Positions 47,136 through 56,265 of a DNA stretch of 64,000 nt are shown here, piece after piece. Position numbers and translations under genes: made by a program. How positions within the stretch are numbered: position 1 is the stretch's first letter; each line of letters begins with the position of its first letter. The notes beneath the pieces were generated by a model that searched no databases, was not told where the DNA came from, and worked only from the letters and a program-made list of their open reading frames with translations. Source of the stretch: Gammaproteobacteria bacterium. GTDB taxonomy: Bacteria; Pseudomonadota; Gammaproteobacteria; Pseudomonadales; Pseudohongiellaceae. Location: NCBI GenBank assembly GCA_030831165.1, contig JAURLP010000038.1, forward strand, positions 1-64,000. Direction: 5' to 3'.

Positions 47136-47295
47136 AGAGCGCTTTAAGGTGGGCTTTTCAGGCATTTTGCTATGTACTTAAAATAAAGAGTTTGATGTGA
47201 ATTTTTGGCAGGAAATGATACTCTCTCTCTGTTTATAAAACCTAAGAACTCGTCTTTAAAATAAAACCAATAATCAGGATCAAGAAATCAACCCT

Positions 47296-48648
47296 ATGCC
47301 TTCTAATAATCACTATAACAAGCTTTTATCCGTATGTATTTTAAGTTTACTTGTGAGCGCCTGCGGTTTCGAGTCGGTCACAACTGAATCCACCTTTGCA
47401 ACCAATAGTTCTGAACAAGCCTCCGCCGCCGGACTCTCCCATGGCGAATATGTTGCTCGTCTTGGCAATTGTGTCGCCTGCCATACAACCGAAGATGGCG
47501 CACCCCTGGCCGGTGGTCTTGAGATGAATGTTCCCCTGCTCGGAAATATCTATACAACGAATATCACTCCTGATGTTGAAACCGGCATTGGCAGCTATAG
47601 CTTTGCTGACTTTGACCGCGCAATGCGTCTGGGTAAAACCAAAGAAGGTCATCGCATGTATCCAGCAATGCCTTACACCTCTTATGCGAAAATGTCTGAA
47701 CAGGATATGCGTGCTTTATACGATTTTCTGATGAACGAAGTTGAACCTGTTAACCAGGCTAATATTCCAGCAAAAATACCTGGCTGGAAAAATGTTCGCT
47801 GGGCGCTAGGAATATGGAATGTTCTTGCCCATGATGATGATCCCTATGAACTCGCGTCTAACCAAAATGATGCCTGGAATCGTGGTGCCTATATCGTTGA
47901 AGGGCTTGGTCATTGTGGAGCCTGCCACACCCCCCGGGGTTTGATGCTTCAAGAAAAGGGCCTGGACAGTAGCGACAGTGATTTTCTAGCAGGTGCACCC
48001 TTGGATTTCTGGTCTGCATCACCTTTACATGGCAATACGCTAACGGGCAGAGGCCGCTGGGAAATTGAAGATCAAGAGGAATTTTTACAAACCGGCCGCA
48101 ATCGCTTTGGCACCGCCGTTGGCACAATGGTAGAGGTTGTAAATAATAGTACCCGCTACATGAGCGCCGACGACATAAATGCAGTCGCAGTCTATTTAAA
48201 CGCCTTACCTGCTTTAGCGGATGAGGGTGAGTTTATTTATGATAATACCGAAACACAAAAGCTGCTCAGCCTTGATTTCTCCACTCGAGGTGCACAGCTT
48301 TATTATGAATATTGCTCTAATTGTCATGTCACCAGCGGTAATGGCTACTACCCTTACCAACCAGCACTTGCCGGAAATCCAGGGGTACTCGACCCGGATC
48401 CCAGTTCCTTGATCAATATGACCCTAAATGGTTCATTGCGGCTGGTTTCTTCAGACGGACCCGTGACCACCAACATGCCTTACTTCAGGCTCTTGTTAAA
48501 TGACCAGCAGATTGCCGATGTGTTGACCTATGTTCGCTCTGCATGGGGTAACTCGGCTTCTGCCATCAGTGCCGATGATGTAGCAGAAGTGCGTGCCGCA
48601 ACAGACCCCACGCAAAATGATGATATCTATGTTCTACGCATGAAATAA
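47296..48648 (+). CDS. Triheme c-type cytochrome, lipoprotein
   Basis: A 450-residue protein with a lipobox (VSAC, Cys about 23). Three haem sites: CVACHTTEDG (about 57), CGACHTPRG (about 208) and CSNCHVTSG (about 342), each with a downstream Met ligand (AMPYTSY, GTMVEV region, NMPYFRLL). This is the layout of the cytochrome subunit of membrane alcohol/gluconate dehydrogenases. No dehydrogenase subunit is adjacent, so it is an orphan carrier or serves a partner elsewhere. Confidence 0.9.
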   Translation: MPSNNHYNKLLSVCILSLLVSACGFESVTTESTFATNSSEQASAAGLSHGEYVARLGNCVACHTTEDGAPLAGGLEMNVPLLGNIYTTNITPDVETGIGSYSFADFDRAMRLGKTKEGHRMYPAMPYTSYAKMSEQDMRALYDFLMNEVEPVNQANIPAKIPGWKNVRWALGIWNVLAHDDDPYELASNQNDAWNRGAYIVEGLGHCGACHTPRGLMLQEKGLDSSDSDFLAGAPLDFWSASPLHGNTLTGRGRWEIEDQEEFLQTGRNRFGTAVGTMVEVVNNSTRYMSADDINAVAVYLNALPALADEGEFIYDNTETQKLLSLDFSTRGAQLYYEYCSNCHVTSGNGYYPYQPALAGNPGVLDPDPSSLINMTLNGSLRLVSSDGPVTTNMPYFRLLLNDQQIADVLTYVRSAWGNSASAISADDVAEVRAATDPTQNDDIYVLRMK

Positions 48649-48654
48649 GGCTGA

Positions 48655-48679
48655 GCACCATATTGGTGCATTCGCACCA
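48655..48679. promoter_or_regulatory. Likely NtrC enhancer site
   Basis: GCACCATATTGGTGC (48655-48669) is an exact inverted repeat, and a second half-site, GCACCA (48674-48679), follows. It agrees with the NtrC pattern TGCACC-N3-GGTGCA and is nearly the E. coli glnA site. It lies about 140 bp upstream of the sigma-54 promoter, a usual enhancer distance, and directly behind the cytochrome stop. Confidence 0.75.
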
Positions 48680-48819
48680 TGTAGGGGCAAGTCAATGCCG
48701 TTAAACCATGCTTTTTAGCCTTAAAGGCTCTGGCATATGAAATTTAATCCTTTATACTCCGGCGTTCTGCGCTCTGTATAAGGATATTAAAAAAAAAAAT
48801 TAACCATTAAGTATTTTAA

Positions 48820-48834
48820 GGTATGGTTCTTGCA
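48820..48834 (+). promoter_or_regulatory. Sigma-54 promoter of glutamine synthetase
   Basis: Reading from 48819, AGGTAT-GGTTC-TTGCA: GG (48820-48821) and GC (48832-48833) are exactly 10 bases apart, as required for -24/-12 elements, and the -12 element TTGCA is perfect. The -24 element is weaker (AGGTAT against TGGCAC). Transcription would start about 12 bases later, 40 bp before the gene. Confidence 0.65.
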
Positions 48835-48885
48835 GATAGGTAAAACGATTAAACTAGAAAACCTCACTAAGGAGTATTACTCATC

Positions 48886-49899
48886 ATGAAAAGTAAGTTG
48901 GAATATATATGGCTCGATGGCTACAAACCAACGCAAAGTTTGCGTGGCAAGACTATGGTCAGATCAGACTTTGGCGGGACTCTCGAAGAATGTCCGAATT
49001 GGGTATTTGATGGCAGCTCGACTGAACAGGCCCCTGGTGGCGCATCAGACTGTATTTTAAAACCCGTCATGATAGTTCCCGATCCCGATCGCAGTAATGG
49101 TTACCTGGTCATGTGTGAAGTAATGAATGCTGATGGAACTCCCCATGAATCCAATGGCCGCGCCACTATAGATGAGGGCGACGATGATACTGATTTCTGG
49201 TTTGGTTTTGAGCAGGAGTACTTTTTGTGGGATCCTGAAACCTATCTTCCACCTGGTTTTCCACCAGGCGGCTACCCTCCTCCTCAAGGCCCATACTACT
49301 GCTCAGTAGGTGCAAAAAATGCCCATTGCCGCAACCTGATTGAAGAGCATCTGGACATCTGTCTGGAAGCTGGCCTCAATGTCGAAGGGATTAATGCCGA
49401 GGTAGCCCCTGGCCAATGGGAATATCAAATTTTTGCCAAAGGCGCGAAACGCGCTGGAGATGAAATCTGGTTATCACGCTATATCCTGGAAAGAACCGCT
49501 GAAAAATATGGTCTAGCTGTTGAATATCATCCAAAACCTCTGGGTGACACCGACTGGAATGGTTCCGGCATGCACGCCAACTTCTCTAATGAAGAAATGA
49601 GAACCTCTGGCAAAGAAGAAACCTTCATAAAAATTTGTGAAGAGTTTGGCAAAAATATCGAACGTCATATTTCTGTTTATGGTGCCTACAACGAACAACG
49701 TCTGACTGGAAAACATGAAACACAATCTATTGAGCAATTCAGTTATGGCGTTTCCGATCGTGGTGCTTCAATCCGTATACCGATAAGTACTATGGAAGAT
49801 GGCTGGATAGGCCGACTTGAAGATCGTCGACCTGCTTCAAATGCTGACCCCTATAAAGTCGCAGCGGCTATCGTGAAAACCACCAAAGAAGCTGGTTAG
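48886..49899 (+). CDS. Type II (GSII) glutamine synthetase
   Basis: A 337-residue eukaryote-like glutamine synthetase, far shorter than GSI (about 470 aa). Conserved blocks: EYIWLDG, WVFDGSSTEQAPGGASD, FWFGFEQEYFLWDPETYLPPG, GINAEVAPGQWEYQI, TDWNGSGMHANFS and RGASIRIP. It makes glutamine from glutamate and ammonia with ATP. Unlike GSI it has no adenylylation loop. GGAG ribosome site and the NtrC/sigma-54 signals upstream suggest control by nitrogen. A terminator follows. In proteobacteria GSII is patchy, so transfer is possible. Confidence 0.95.
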   Translation: MKSKLEYIWLDGYKPTQSLRGKTMVRSDFGGTLEECPNWVFDGSSTEQAPGGASDCILKPVMIVPDPDRSNGYLVMCEVMNADGTPHESNGRATIDEGDDDTDFWFGFEQEYFLWDPETYLPPGFPPGGYPPPQGPYYCSVGAKNAHCRNLIEEHLDICLEAGLNVEGINAEVAPGQWEYQIFAKGAKRAGDEIWLSRYILERTAEKYGLAVEYHPKPLGDTDWNGSGMHANFSNEEMRTSGKEETFIKICEEFGKNIERHISVYGAYNEQRLTGKHETQSIEQFSYGVSDRGASIRIPISTMEDGWIGRLEDRRPASNADPYKVAAAIVKTTKEAG

Positions 49900-49914
49900 T
49901 CTTTCTGAAAAATC

Positions 49915-49943
49915 AAAAGGGCCTGCTTGCAGGCCCTTTTTTT
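49915..49943 (+). terminator. Rho-independent terminator after glutamine synthetase
   Basis: AAAAGGGCCTGC (49915-49926) pairs with GCAGGCCCTTTT (49929-49940), followed by further T. Very stable and close to the stop codon. Confidence 0.95.
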
Positions 49944-50004
49944 GCCTTCATTTTGTATTGCATAATATCTTGGGATAAGACCTAATTTCTGTCAAACTAA
50001 GCCC

Positions 50005-50949
50005 ATGAAATTTTCAGCGCCACCGCAAGAGTATGCCTCAGTTTATCTTGAAGATACTGATAAGGCTTTGCCTGAAAAAATCAACATCAATACCCGCTAT
50101 GCTTATTTCAAGACGATTGCTAAAGGCGGCAAATGTCTTATTCAGGCCTGCAAGGATTTACATTTATCCCGTGTCATTTGTTACAAGTCTTTGTTGCCAG
50201 AATTCGCTGACGATCCCATTGAACAACAACGCTTTCTACGCGAGGCTCGAGTCAGTGCAATGTTACAGCACCCTAATACCATTCCGACCTATGAGTTAGG
50301 GCGCGATAACAAAGGCCATTACTACTTCACCATGAAGCTGGTACATGGCTATACCTTACGTGAAATTCTGGACTATCGGGAGCGCTATGACTTAAGCCAG
50401 TTAATTCATGTCATTATACAAGTACTCCATGCTCTGGAATATGCCCATGCCCATGGTGTCGTACATCGGGATATTAAACCGGAAAATATTTTGGTCGGCC
50501 CCTTTGGGGAGGTCGTTTTAATGGACTGGGGCCTGGCAAAAGTCTGGAAGACTGATGGCAGTGATGCGCCTTTACCAAACGACATTGCAGACACATTATC
50601 TGATGATCTAAGCATCACCAGGCGAGGCAAGTTACAAGGCACGATTATCCATATGTCGCCGGAGCAAATTGACAAAGACCCCAACATTGATGGTCGGACA
50701 GATATTTACAGCATAGGCACTATTCTCTATGAAATTCTGACCGGGACCTCACCCTCAACCGGTGACACCATGGATAAGATGATCGACAGCGTGAAAAATC
50801 AGGAATCGATTCCACCTTCTGAAATCAGTAAGCTCAGAGTCCCTCCATTGCTTGAAAAAGTAACCATGAGCTGCCTTAAGAAAAAGCCGGCTGACCGCAT
50901 ACAAACCGTAAATGAATTGATCCGTCTATTGCAGGAAGACTGGTTATAG
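50005..50949 (+). CDS. Soluble Ser/Thr protein kinase
   Basis: A 314-residue Hanks-type kinase. The Gly-rich loop is weak (IAKGGKCLIQ, about 38-46); K61 in CYKSL and E80 in REAR form the salt bridge; catalytic HRDIKPEN at 154-161; DWG (not DFG) at 174-176; activation segment with SPE at 218-220. No membrane helix or sensor domain, so it is a minimal cytoplasmic kinase. The DWG variant occurs in several bacterial kinases. Convergent, one base from the PP2C phosphatase gene. Confidence 0.93.
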   Translation: MKFSAPPQEYASVYLEDTDKALPEKININTRYAYFKTIAKGGKCLIQACKDLHLSRVICYKSLLPEFADDPIEQQRFLREARVSAMLQHPNTIPTYELGRDNKGHYYFTMKLVHGYTLREILDYRERYDLSQLIHVIIQVLHALEYAHAHGVVHRDIKPENILVGPFGEVVLMDWGLAKVWKTDGSDAPLPNDIADTLSDDLSITRRGKLQGTIIHMSPEQIDKDPNIDGRTDIYSIGTILYEILTGTSPSTGDTMDKMIDSVKNQESIPPSEISKLRVPPLLEKVTMSCLKKKPADRIQTVNELIRLLQEDWL

Positions 50950-50950
50950 T

Positions 50951-51685
50951 TTATTCCAGGCTTGCCAGCACCACCGTAATATTATCTCTGGCACCTTCTG
51001 TTTTCACTTGTGCCAATAACTGTTGCAGGCATTGATCCATGTTGTTTTTATTATTTACTATTGTTTGCAAAATATGCTCATTGGATACCAGGTCAGATAG
51101 TCCATCGGTACAGGTAAGCAATACATCACCTTTTTGTAATGGGTATTTACCGTAACCGGGATTTATACTGTTGCCAGCGCCTATCATTCTGGTTAGCACA
51201 TGATTAGCTCTAGCATGTAAATCAGGAACCAGATGGTGATTTAACTTATTTTGAGAAAGCGTATGATCGGTGGTCAGTTGTATAATTTTACTGTCTGCCA
51301 ATGAAATATGATAAAGCCGGGAATCTCCAATATAGGAGAAATAAACAAAATCGTCATCAAGATAAATACAGGTTAAGGTTGTTCCCATTTGCTGATGAGA
51401 AGGTTTTTGCACCTTCATCTCAATGACTTTTTGATTGGCAAACACGATAGCTTTATTTAACAGCTTGATTGGGTCATCGGCATTGAGTTGGTGATCGTCG
51501 TCAAATTCATTTTCCAGTAAGGCATAAGCACTTTCGGCTGCCAGGCAACTTGCTACCTCACCATAATCGTAACCGCCTACACCATCCGCAATAATAATAA
51601 TCCGGTTTTCCCTACTGAATAGATAAAAGTCCTCATTCGTCGATCGAACAAGACCCGTATCTGATAGAGAACTTATTTTCAGCAT
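50951..51685 (-). CDS. PP2C-type Ser/Thr protein phosphatase
   Basis: A 244-residue metal-dependent phosphatase: GLVRSTNEDFYL (11-22), IIADGVGGYDYGEVAS, YIGDSRLYHIS, TCTDGLSDLV and GARDNITVVLA; metal-binding Asp residues are all in place. Length as in PppA/Stp1. It is convergent with the kinase gene, and likely opposes it on the same substrates. Confidence 0.95.
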   Translation of the reverse strand: MLKISSLSDTGLVRSTNEDFYLFSRENRIIIIADGVGGYDYGEVASCLAAESAYALLENEFDDDHQLNADDPIKLLNKAIVFANQKVIEMKVQKPSHQQMGTTLTCIYLDDDFVYFSYIGDSRLYHISLADSKIIQLTTDHTLSQNKLNHHLVPDLHARANHVLTRMIGAGNSINPGYGKYPLQKGDVLLTCTDGLSDLVSNEHILQTIVNNKNNMDQCLQQLLAQVKTEGARDNITVVLASLE

Positions 51686-51835
51686 AAAGATATCAAATCA
51701 CTATGTCTGACTATTTCTGTAAAGTGTAACGTGTTCCAGTACTTCTCTAAATAGCAGAACACTTATTTATCCCTTAGATTGATTTAGATCCAACTAAACG
51801 CTAATGCAATACGAACAGTTTTTTAACAGCCCTAA

Positions 51836-51874
51836 AAAAAATGGGTGACAACTTTACAATTGCCGCCCATTTTA
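51836..51874 (-). terminator. Terminator for the P-permease gene
   Basis: On the minus strand AAAATGGG-CGG-CAA pairs with TTG-TCA-CCCATTTT around a loop of 8, followed by T (51841-51834). It lies about 70 bp after the permease stop. Confidence 0.7.
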
Positions 51875-51943
51875 ATTTTTGAAGGCTTAAATAAAAGATA
51901 ACTTAAGCGATTCTGATCTTCTCTATTAATAACTAAGCAGTAA

Positions 51944-53284
51944 TTAAACCCCGGAATTTTCGAAGAAAGAGAAGAAGGCCGTCATAATCACTGTACAGAT
52001 TACCAGGGTAATTAACATAACCGGCAAGCCTTTTCTGAACCACAATCCTGGTGTAATCGCCAGACTGGGATCACCCTGATCTTTAGCCATTTTCTCAGAA
52101 ATTGTGACGATAAATACATTAGCTGTTGAGCCAAGGTGAGTACCATTACCCCCCATACCAACGCCAGCCGCTAAAGCCCACCACAATGGTGAAACATTAA
52201 TGCCTTGCGCTTCCATACCCAAAATGATGGGAATCATGGCGGCGGTAAAAGGAATGTTATCGATGGCTGCCGAGAAGGCGGCAGATACCCATAGCAAAAT
52301 GATACAGGTGGTCAAAAGGCCATAATTTTCAACAAACGGAATCACAAACTGCCCGATGTACATCAGGAATTCACTGTGTTCAACACCGCCAACAATGATA
52401 AATAGGGAAATAAAGAACATCAGCAGGGCAAGCTCAATATGTGCAAAGCTTTCTTCCAGATCGATATCTTTACTGATAAACACCAGTAAGGTTAAGCCTA
52501 TGGCTGTCACAAACCAGGGCTCCCAATGCAGCGCGTTATGCATTATAAAACCAATCACCATAATGCCTAAGACCGACAAGGCGCCATACCAGGTTTTGGG
52601 GTCTGCCAATGGCTCTCTGTCGGTTAAGTTCAGCTCAGCGGGTTTAACACTTAACTCGGCTTTAAACAAAAGACGCAAAAATAACAGGATGGCAATCCAT
52701 GCACAAAATACCATTGGGAACATATGCTCAGCAAAGGTCACAAAATCAATATTAGCTGCTGAACCAATCATTAAATTGGGAGGATCGCCGACCAGCGTTG
52801 CAACCCCGCCGGTGTCAGATAACAGGGCAGCTGCCAGCAAAAATGGAATGGCACTAACCCTTAAGGACTGGCAGATTAAAATAATGAGTGGTCCGAAAAT
52901 AACCACCGTGGTGACGTTATCCAGTAATAATGAAAGGACTGTGACGAGCGTGCCCATCATGGCCAGCAAGAGAAACAACCGCCCTTTACTAAAATCAGCA
53001 ATCTTGTATGCCAATTGCTGGAAACCGCCAGTTGGAATCATGATCGCAACAATCGTCATCATGCCGCCAAGCAGGAATACCACATTCCAGTCAATCGCTT
53101 CTACCGCCTCATCAGGCCCATAAAAACCAAAAACTTGCCCGGCCAGCATCATTACAGCGGCACCCGCCATGCCAACCTTTACTCGATGAACTCCGTGAAC
53201 CCCTTCTGTAAAAATCGCAATGAAGGTGACCGCAAGAATAATCCCGGAAACCATCATTTCATTATTCCAAGCAAGTGTTTCCAT
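51944..53284 (-). CDS. ArsB/NhaD-superfamily anion or Na+/H+ permease
   Basis: A 446-residue, 12-helix transporter of the P-permease group. The two paired signature loops are LVGDPPNLMIGSAANIDF (about 165-182) and GGNGTHLGSTANVFIV (about 373-388), plus DNIPFTAAMIPIIL. Such proteins move Na+/H+, arsenite or dicarboxylates; no ArsA, ArsR or other indicator is adjacent, so substrate is undecided. Confidence 0.9.
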   Translation of the reverse strand: METLAWNNEMMVSGIILAVTFIAIFTEGVHGVHRVKVGMAGAAVMMLAGQVFGFYGPDEAVEAIDWNVVFLLGGMMTIVAIMIPTGGFQQLAYKIADFSKGRLFLLLAMMGTLVTVLSLLLDNVTTVVIFGPLIILICQSLRVSAIPFLLAAALLSDTGGVATLVGDPPNLMIGSAANIDFVTFAEHMFPMVFCAWIAILLFLRLLFKAELSVKPAELNLTDREPLADPKTWYGALSVLGIMVIGFIMHNALHWEPWFVTAIGLTLLVFISKDIDLEESFAHIELALLMFFISLFIIVGGVEHSEFLMYIGQFVIPFVENYGLLTTCIILLWVSAAFSAAIDNIPFTAAMIPIILGMEAQGINVSPLWWALAAGVGMGGNGTHLGSTANVFIVTISEKMAKDQGDPSLAITPGLWFRKGLPVMLITLVICTVIMTAFFSFFENSGV

Positions 53285-53530
53285 AATAAATAACTACCTC
53301 AATTTCGTCTATTTAGTCGATTTCTGAACGCTAAGCTCTCATACACCGATATTCATAAAAAGAATTCAGTCCAGAGATTATTATAAAAAATTGGGGGAAA
53401 CCTTCAGATTTACCCGTGATTTTGAAAGGGAGATACTAATAGTTCTCACTTGGGTATTCAAGAACATTCGAAACTGCAGCAAGCAAATATATGCTTGTGG
53501 AATTTGCCATGCTAGAGTTCTGAGCGGTAA

Positions 53531-54103
53531 TTGCATAGCGCAAAACAGAATTTACAGTGGAGTGATTTACTGGATAACCATCAGCGTAACAGGGACTTTG
53601 ATTTGCAGGGTTTGAAAACGGCCCTTAGTGATAGTTCGGCCTATGCTGACAAGTTACATCTGGATCCCAATCAGGAAAGAAGCTGGCATCAACTACTAGC
53701 CTTGATCCATGCCCTTGATCATTTACACAGATTATACGAGCGTTGTGAAGAGGATGATAATCGAGCACTAACTGCGAGCGCAGCCAAAGAACTCAGCGAA
53801 CAACATCACTTACTGTTAACAACAGTGAATCAATTGAGCACTCTGGTTGAAAAAAATGAATGGCTGATTGCTGTTAACATCACCAAGCAGACTTTCACGC
53901 TTATTCATGAACAAAAAGAACATCAGCGCAAAACCCTTATGGAAAGTACCGTTAGTGGTTCGCTAACGGTTTTAGAGACGACAGAACTGGCACAGGCCTT
54001 ACGTTGGATGGACAGAGTCAGCTGGCATCTGGCCAGAATAAGCCATCATTATCAGAACTCATTTACTCTGGACCAGGATAGAACCATTGAACCCGGACTT
54101 TAA
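53531..54103 (+). pseudogene. Probable C-terminal remnant of a Na/Pi-cotransporter
   Basis: A 190-codon frame from TTG 53531, right after a stop codon, with no ribosome site. The alpha-helical sequence (SWHQLLALIHALDHLHRLYERCEED, then LETTELAQALRWMDRVSWHLARISHHYQN) resembles the PhoU-like C-terminal part of Na/Pi-cotransporter II proteins. The upstream part of such a gene is missing. It could instead be a free-standing PhoU-like protein with a non-ATG start. It is next to other decayed genes. Confidence 0.45.
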
Positions 54104-54115
54104 ACTACCCTCAGC

Positions 54116-55549
54116 CTAGTCTGGCCGGGTTCTGATGACCATATTGCGAAGCTCGGACATATCTTCCATTGCAAAACGAACCCCCTCACGTCCCAGGCCA
54201 CTTTCTTTGACGCCGCCATAAGGCATGTTATCCACACGATAAGAAGGCACATCACCAATAACGACACCACCAACTTCCAGCGTATCCCAGGCTTTGTGTG
54301 CCTTGTAAATATCGCGGGTAAAGATACCCGCCTGCAGACCAAACTGGCTGTCATTCACCATATCCAGAGCTTCATCGAAGTGACTGAATTGACTGATGAC
54401 CGCAACCGGACCAAAGGCTTCTTCGGTACAAATGGGCTGATCTTTTGGTACGTTTTCCAACAAGGTTGCCGGCAACATGTTACCTTCACGCTGGCCACCA
54501 CAGAGTATATCCGCACCCGCCGCTATCGCCTCATCAATCCATTTTTGTAAGCGTTCAGCTTCAGCTTCCGAAATCATTGGACCAATAAAAGTATCTTCAT
54601 TCTTGGGGTCACCCATGATCAGTGTTTTGGTTTTAGCGACCAGTTTGTCTCTGAATTCTTGATAGACATCTTTGTGCACAATGATGCGCTGTACGCCAAT
54701 GCAACTTTGACCGCTCTGGTAAAAGGCACCAAATACCACACGTTCAACCGCGTCTCCAAGGTCCCAGTCATTATCAATGACACAGGCCGCGTTGCCGCCC
54801 AGCTCCAGCACCACTTTTTTCTTGCCAGACTTTTTCTTCAACTCCCAACCCACTGCAGGCGAGCCGGTAAAGCTTAATAACTTTAAGCGATCATCCGTGG
54901 TAAATAATTCAGCACCATCGCGTCGGCATGGCAAAATTGAAAAGGCGCCTTCCGGCAAATCGGTTTCAGCCAGCACTTCACCAATAATTAATGCACCAAT
55001 TGGGGTCAGGCTGGCGGGTTTAAGCACAAAGGAGCAACCTACCGCCAGGGCCGGCGCCACTTTATGTGCGGCCAGATTCAAGGGAAAATTAAACGGTGAA
55101 ATAAATGAACAAGGGCCAATAGGCACTCGTTGGAACATGCCACGATAGCCTTTGGCACGAGGTGAAATTTCCAGATTTTGCACCTCGCCATTAAAACGCA
55201 CGGATCGTTCCGAGGCCAAACGAAAAGTATCAATCAGACGGGTGACTTCACCCCTTGAATCTTTAATAGGTTTGCCTGCTTCAATACATAAAGCTTGCGC
55301 TAATTCTTCACCGCGTTCGGTAAAACGCTTCACACAATGCTGCAAAATAGCCTGTCTTTCATAGGCCGGCATGGCATTAAGTGCCGGCTGGGCTTTAACC
55401 GCCGCAGCAATGGCCACATCAATATGCTCTGGCGAGGCCATGGCAACCTTCGTCGCGACCTCACCGGTATATTTGTCCAACACGTCAAGATCGGTATTGG
55501 GTTTAATCGCTTTGTTGGCCAAATAAAAAGGATAGCTTTCTTGCAACAT
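54116..55549 (-). CDS. NAD(P)+-dependent aldehyde dehydrogenase
   Basis: A 477-residue ALDH-superfamily enzyme: GPCSFISPFNFPLNLAAHKVAPALAVGC, FTGSPAVGWELKK, the catalytic Glu in VVLELGGNAA and the catalytic Cys in FYQSGQSCIGVQRI, then EEAFGPVAVI and MPYGGVKESGLGREG. The closest general types are lactaldehyde/phosphonoacetaldehyde-like ALDHs. It begins 27 bp after the acetolactate synthase remnant, suggesting a former two-gene operon. Confidence 0.92.
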   Translation of the reverse strand: MLQESYPFYLANKAIKPNTDLDVLDKYTGEVATKVAMASPEHIDVAIAAAVKAQPALNAMPAYERQAILQHCVKRFTERGEELAQALCIEAGKPIKDSRGEVTRLIDTFRLASERSVRFNGEVQNLEISPRAKGYRGMFQRVPIGPCSFISPFNFPLNLAAHKVAPALAVGCSFVLKPASLTPIGALIIGEVLAETDLPEGAFSILPCRRDGAELFTTDDRLKLLSFTGSPAVGWELKKKSGKKKVVLELGGNAACVIDNDWDLGDAVERVVFGAFYQSGQSCIGVQRIIVHKDVYQEFRDKLVAKTKTLIMGDPKNEDTFIGPMISEAEAERLQKWIDEAIAAGADILCGGQREGNMLPATLLENVPKDQPICTEEAFGPVAVISQFSHFDEALDMVNDSQFGLQAGIFTRDIYKAHKAWDTLEVGGVVIGDVPSYRVDNMPYGGVKESGLGREGVRFAMEDMSELRNMVIRTRPD

Positions 55550-55575
55550 AATGTTTCCTGTCTGTTAGCGCTTAG

Positions 55576-56255
55576 TTAAATTTGTTTGCTTAATTCAGGT
55601 AATTGATGATTCAGGATCAAATCATTCTCACTGTAATCAACGGGGACATCAATTAAATGCACGCCACCCTTCTCTAAACAATCATGCAATAATATGGCGC
55701 CAATTCATCTGCAGCGCTGATGCGGTGACCAAAGGCGCCATAGCTGTCTGCATATTTGACAAAATCCGGGTTTTTAAAATCCAGACCAAAATCCTCAAAC
55801 TCCATATTGGCCTGCTTCCACTTAATCATGCCATAGGCGCTGTCATTTAAAATCAGCACAACCAGGTCAAGATTAAGCCGCACGGCTGTTTCAACTTCTT
55901 GCGAATTCATCATAAAGCCGCCATCACCACAAATGGCGACCACTTTTTTATCCGGTCGCACCATTTTTGCTGCCATGGCTGAGGGCAGTCCTGCGCTCAT
56001 CGATGCCAACGCGTTATCCAGTAAGGCCGTGTTCGGACTGGAGGCCGGATAGTTACACGCAAACCAGATTTTATAAACCCCGTTGTCCAGGGCAATAATG
56101 TCATCGGGCCTCATGACCTTAGGCACATCGGCGACCAGACGCTGCGGATACATGGGAGAACGATTATCCGTACTGCCTTTGAGGGTATGTTAATCCATGG
56201 CATCACGGGTTTTCATGAAATAAGAAAAATCCCAGCTCGCTTGATATTCCGCGTC
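55576..56255 (-). pseudogene. Acetolactate synthase large-subunit remnant
   Basis: Only the C-terminal TPP-binding third remains. From 56255 the frame reads DAEYQASWDFSYFMKTRDAMD, then TAA (56190 region, AAA expected), then TLKGSTDNRSPMYPQRLVAD and a good TPP motif (GDGGFMMNSQEVETAVRLNLDLVVLILNDSAYG). Near 55690 a frameshift moves the tail (LLHDCLEKGGVHLIDVPVDY, ending LPELSKQI) to another frame ending at 55576. The first two thirds are missing, with tpx abutting the break. One stop, one frameshift and a 5' deletion make it a pseudogene. Confidence 0.88.
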
Positions 56256-56265
56256 TTAAAAAAGC

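Noticed and set aside
52356-53123. 255-codon frame on the plus strand inside the P-permease gene
   Set aside because: It is the exact complement of a conserved transporter, is Ser/Lys/Asn/Thr-rich without motifs, and lacks a ribosome site; a shadow.
53391-53615. 74-codon frame before the PhoU-like remnant
   Set aside because: No ribosome site, no recognisable domain, and it overlaps the better frame; probably chance.
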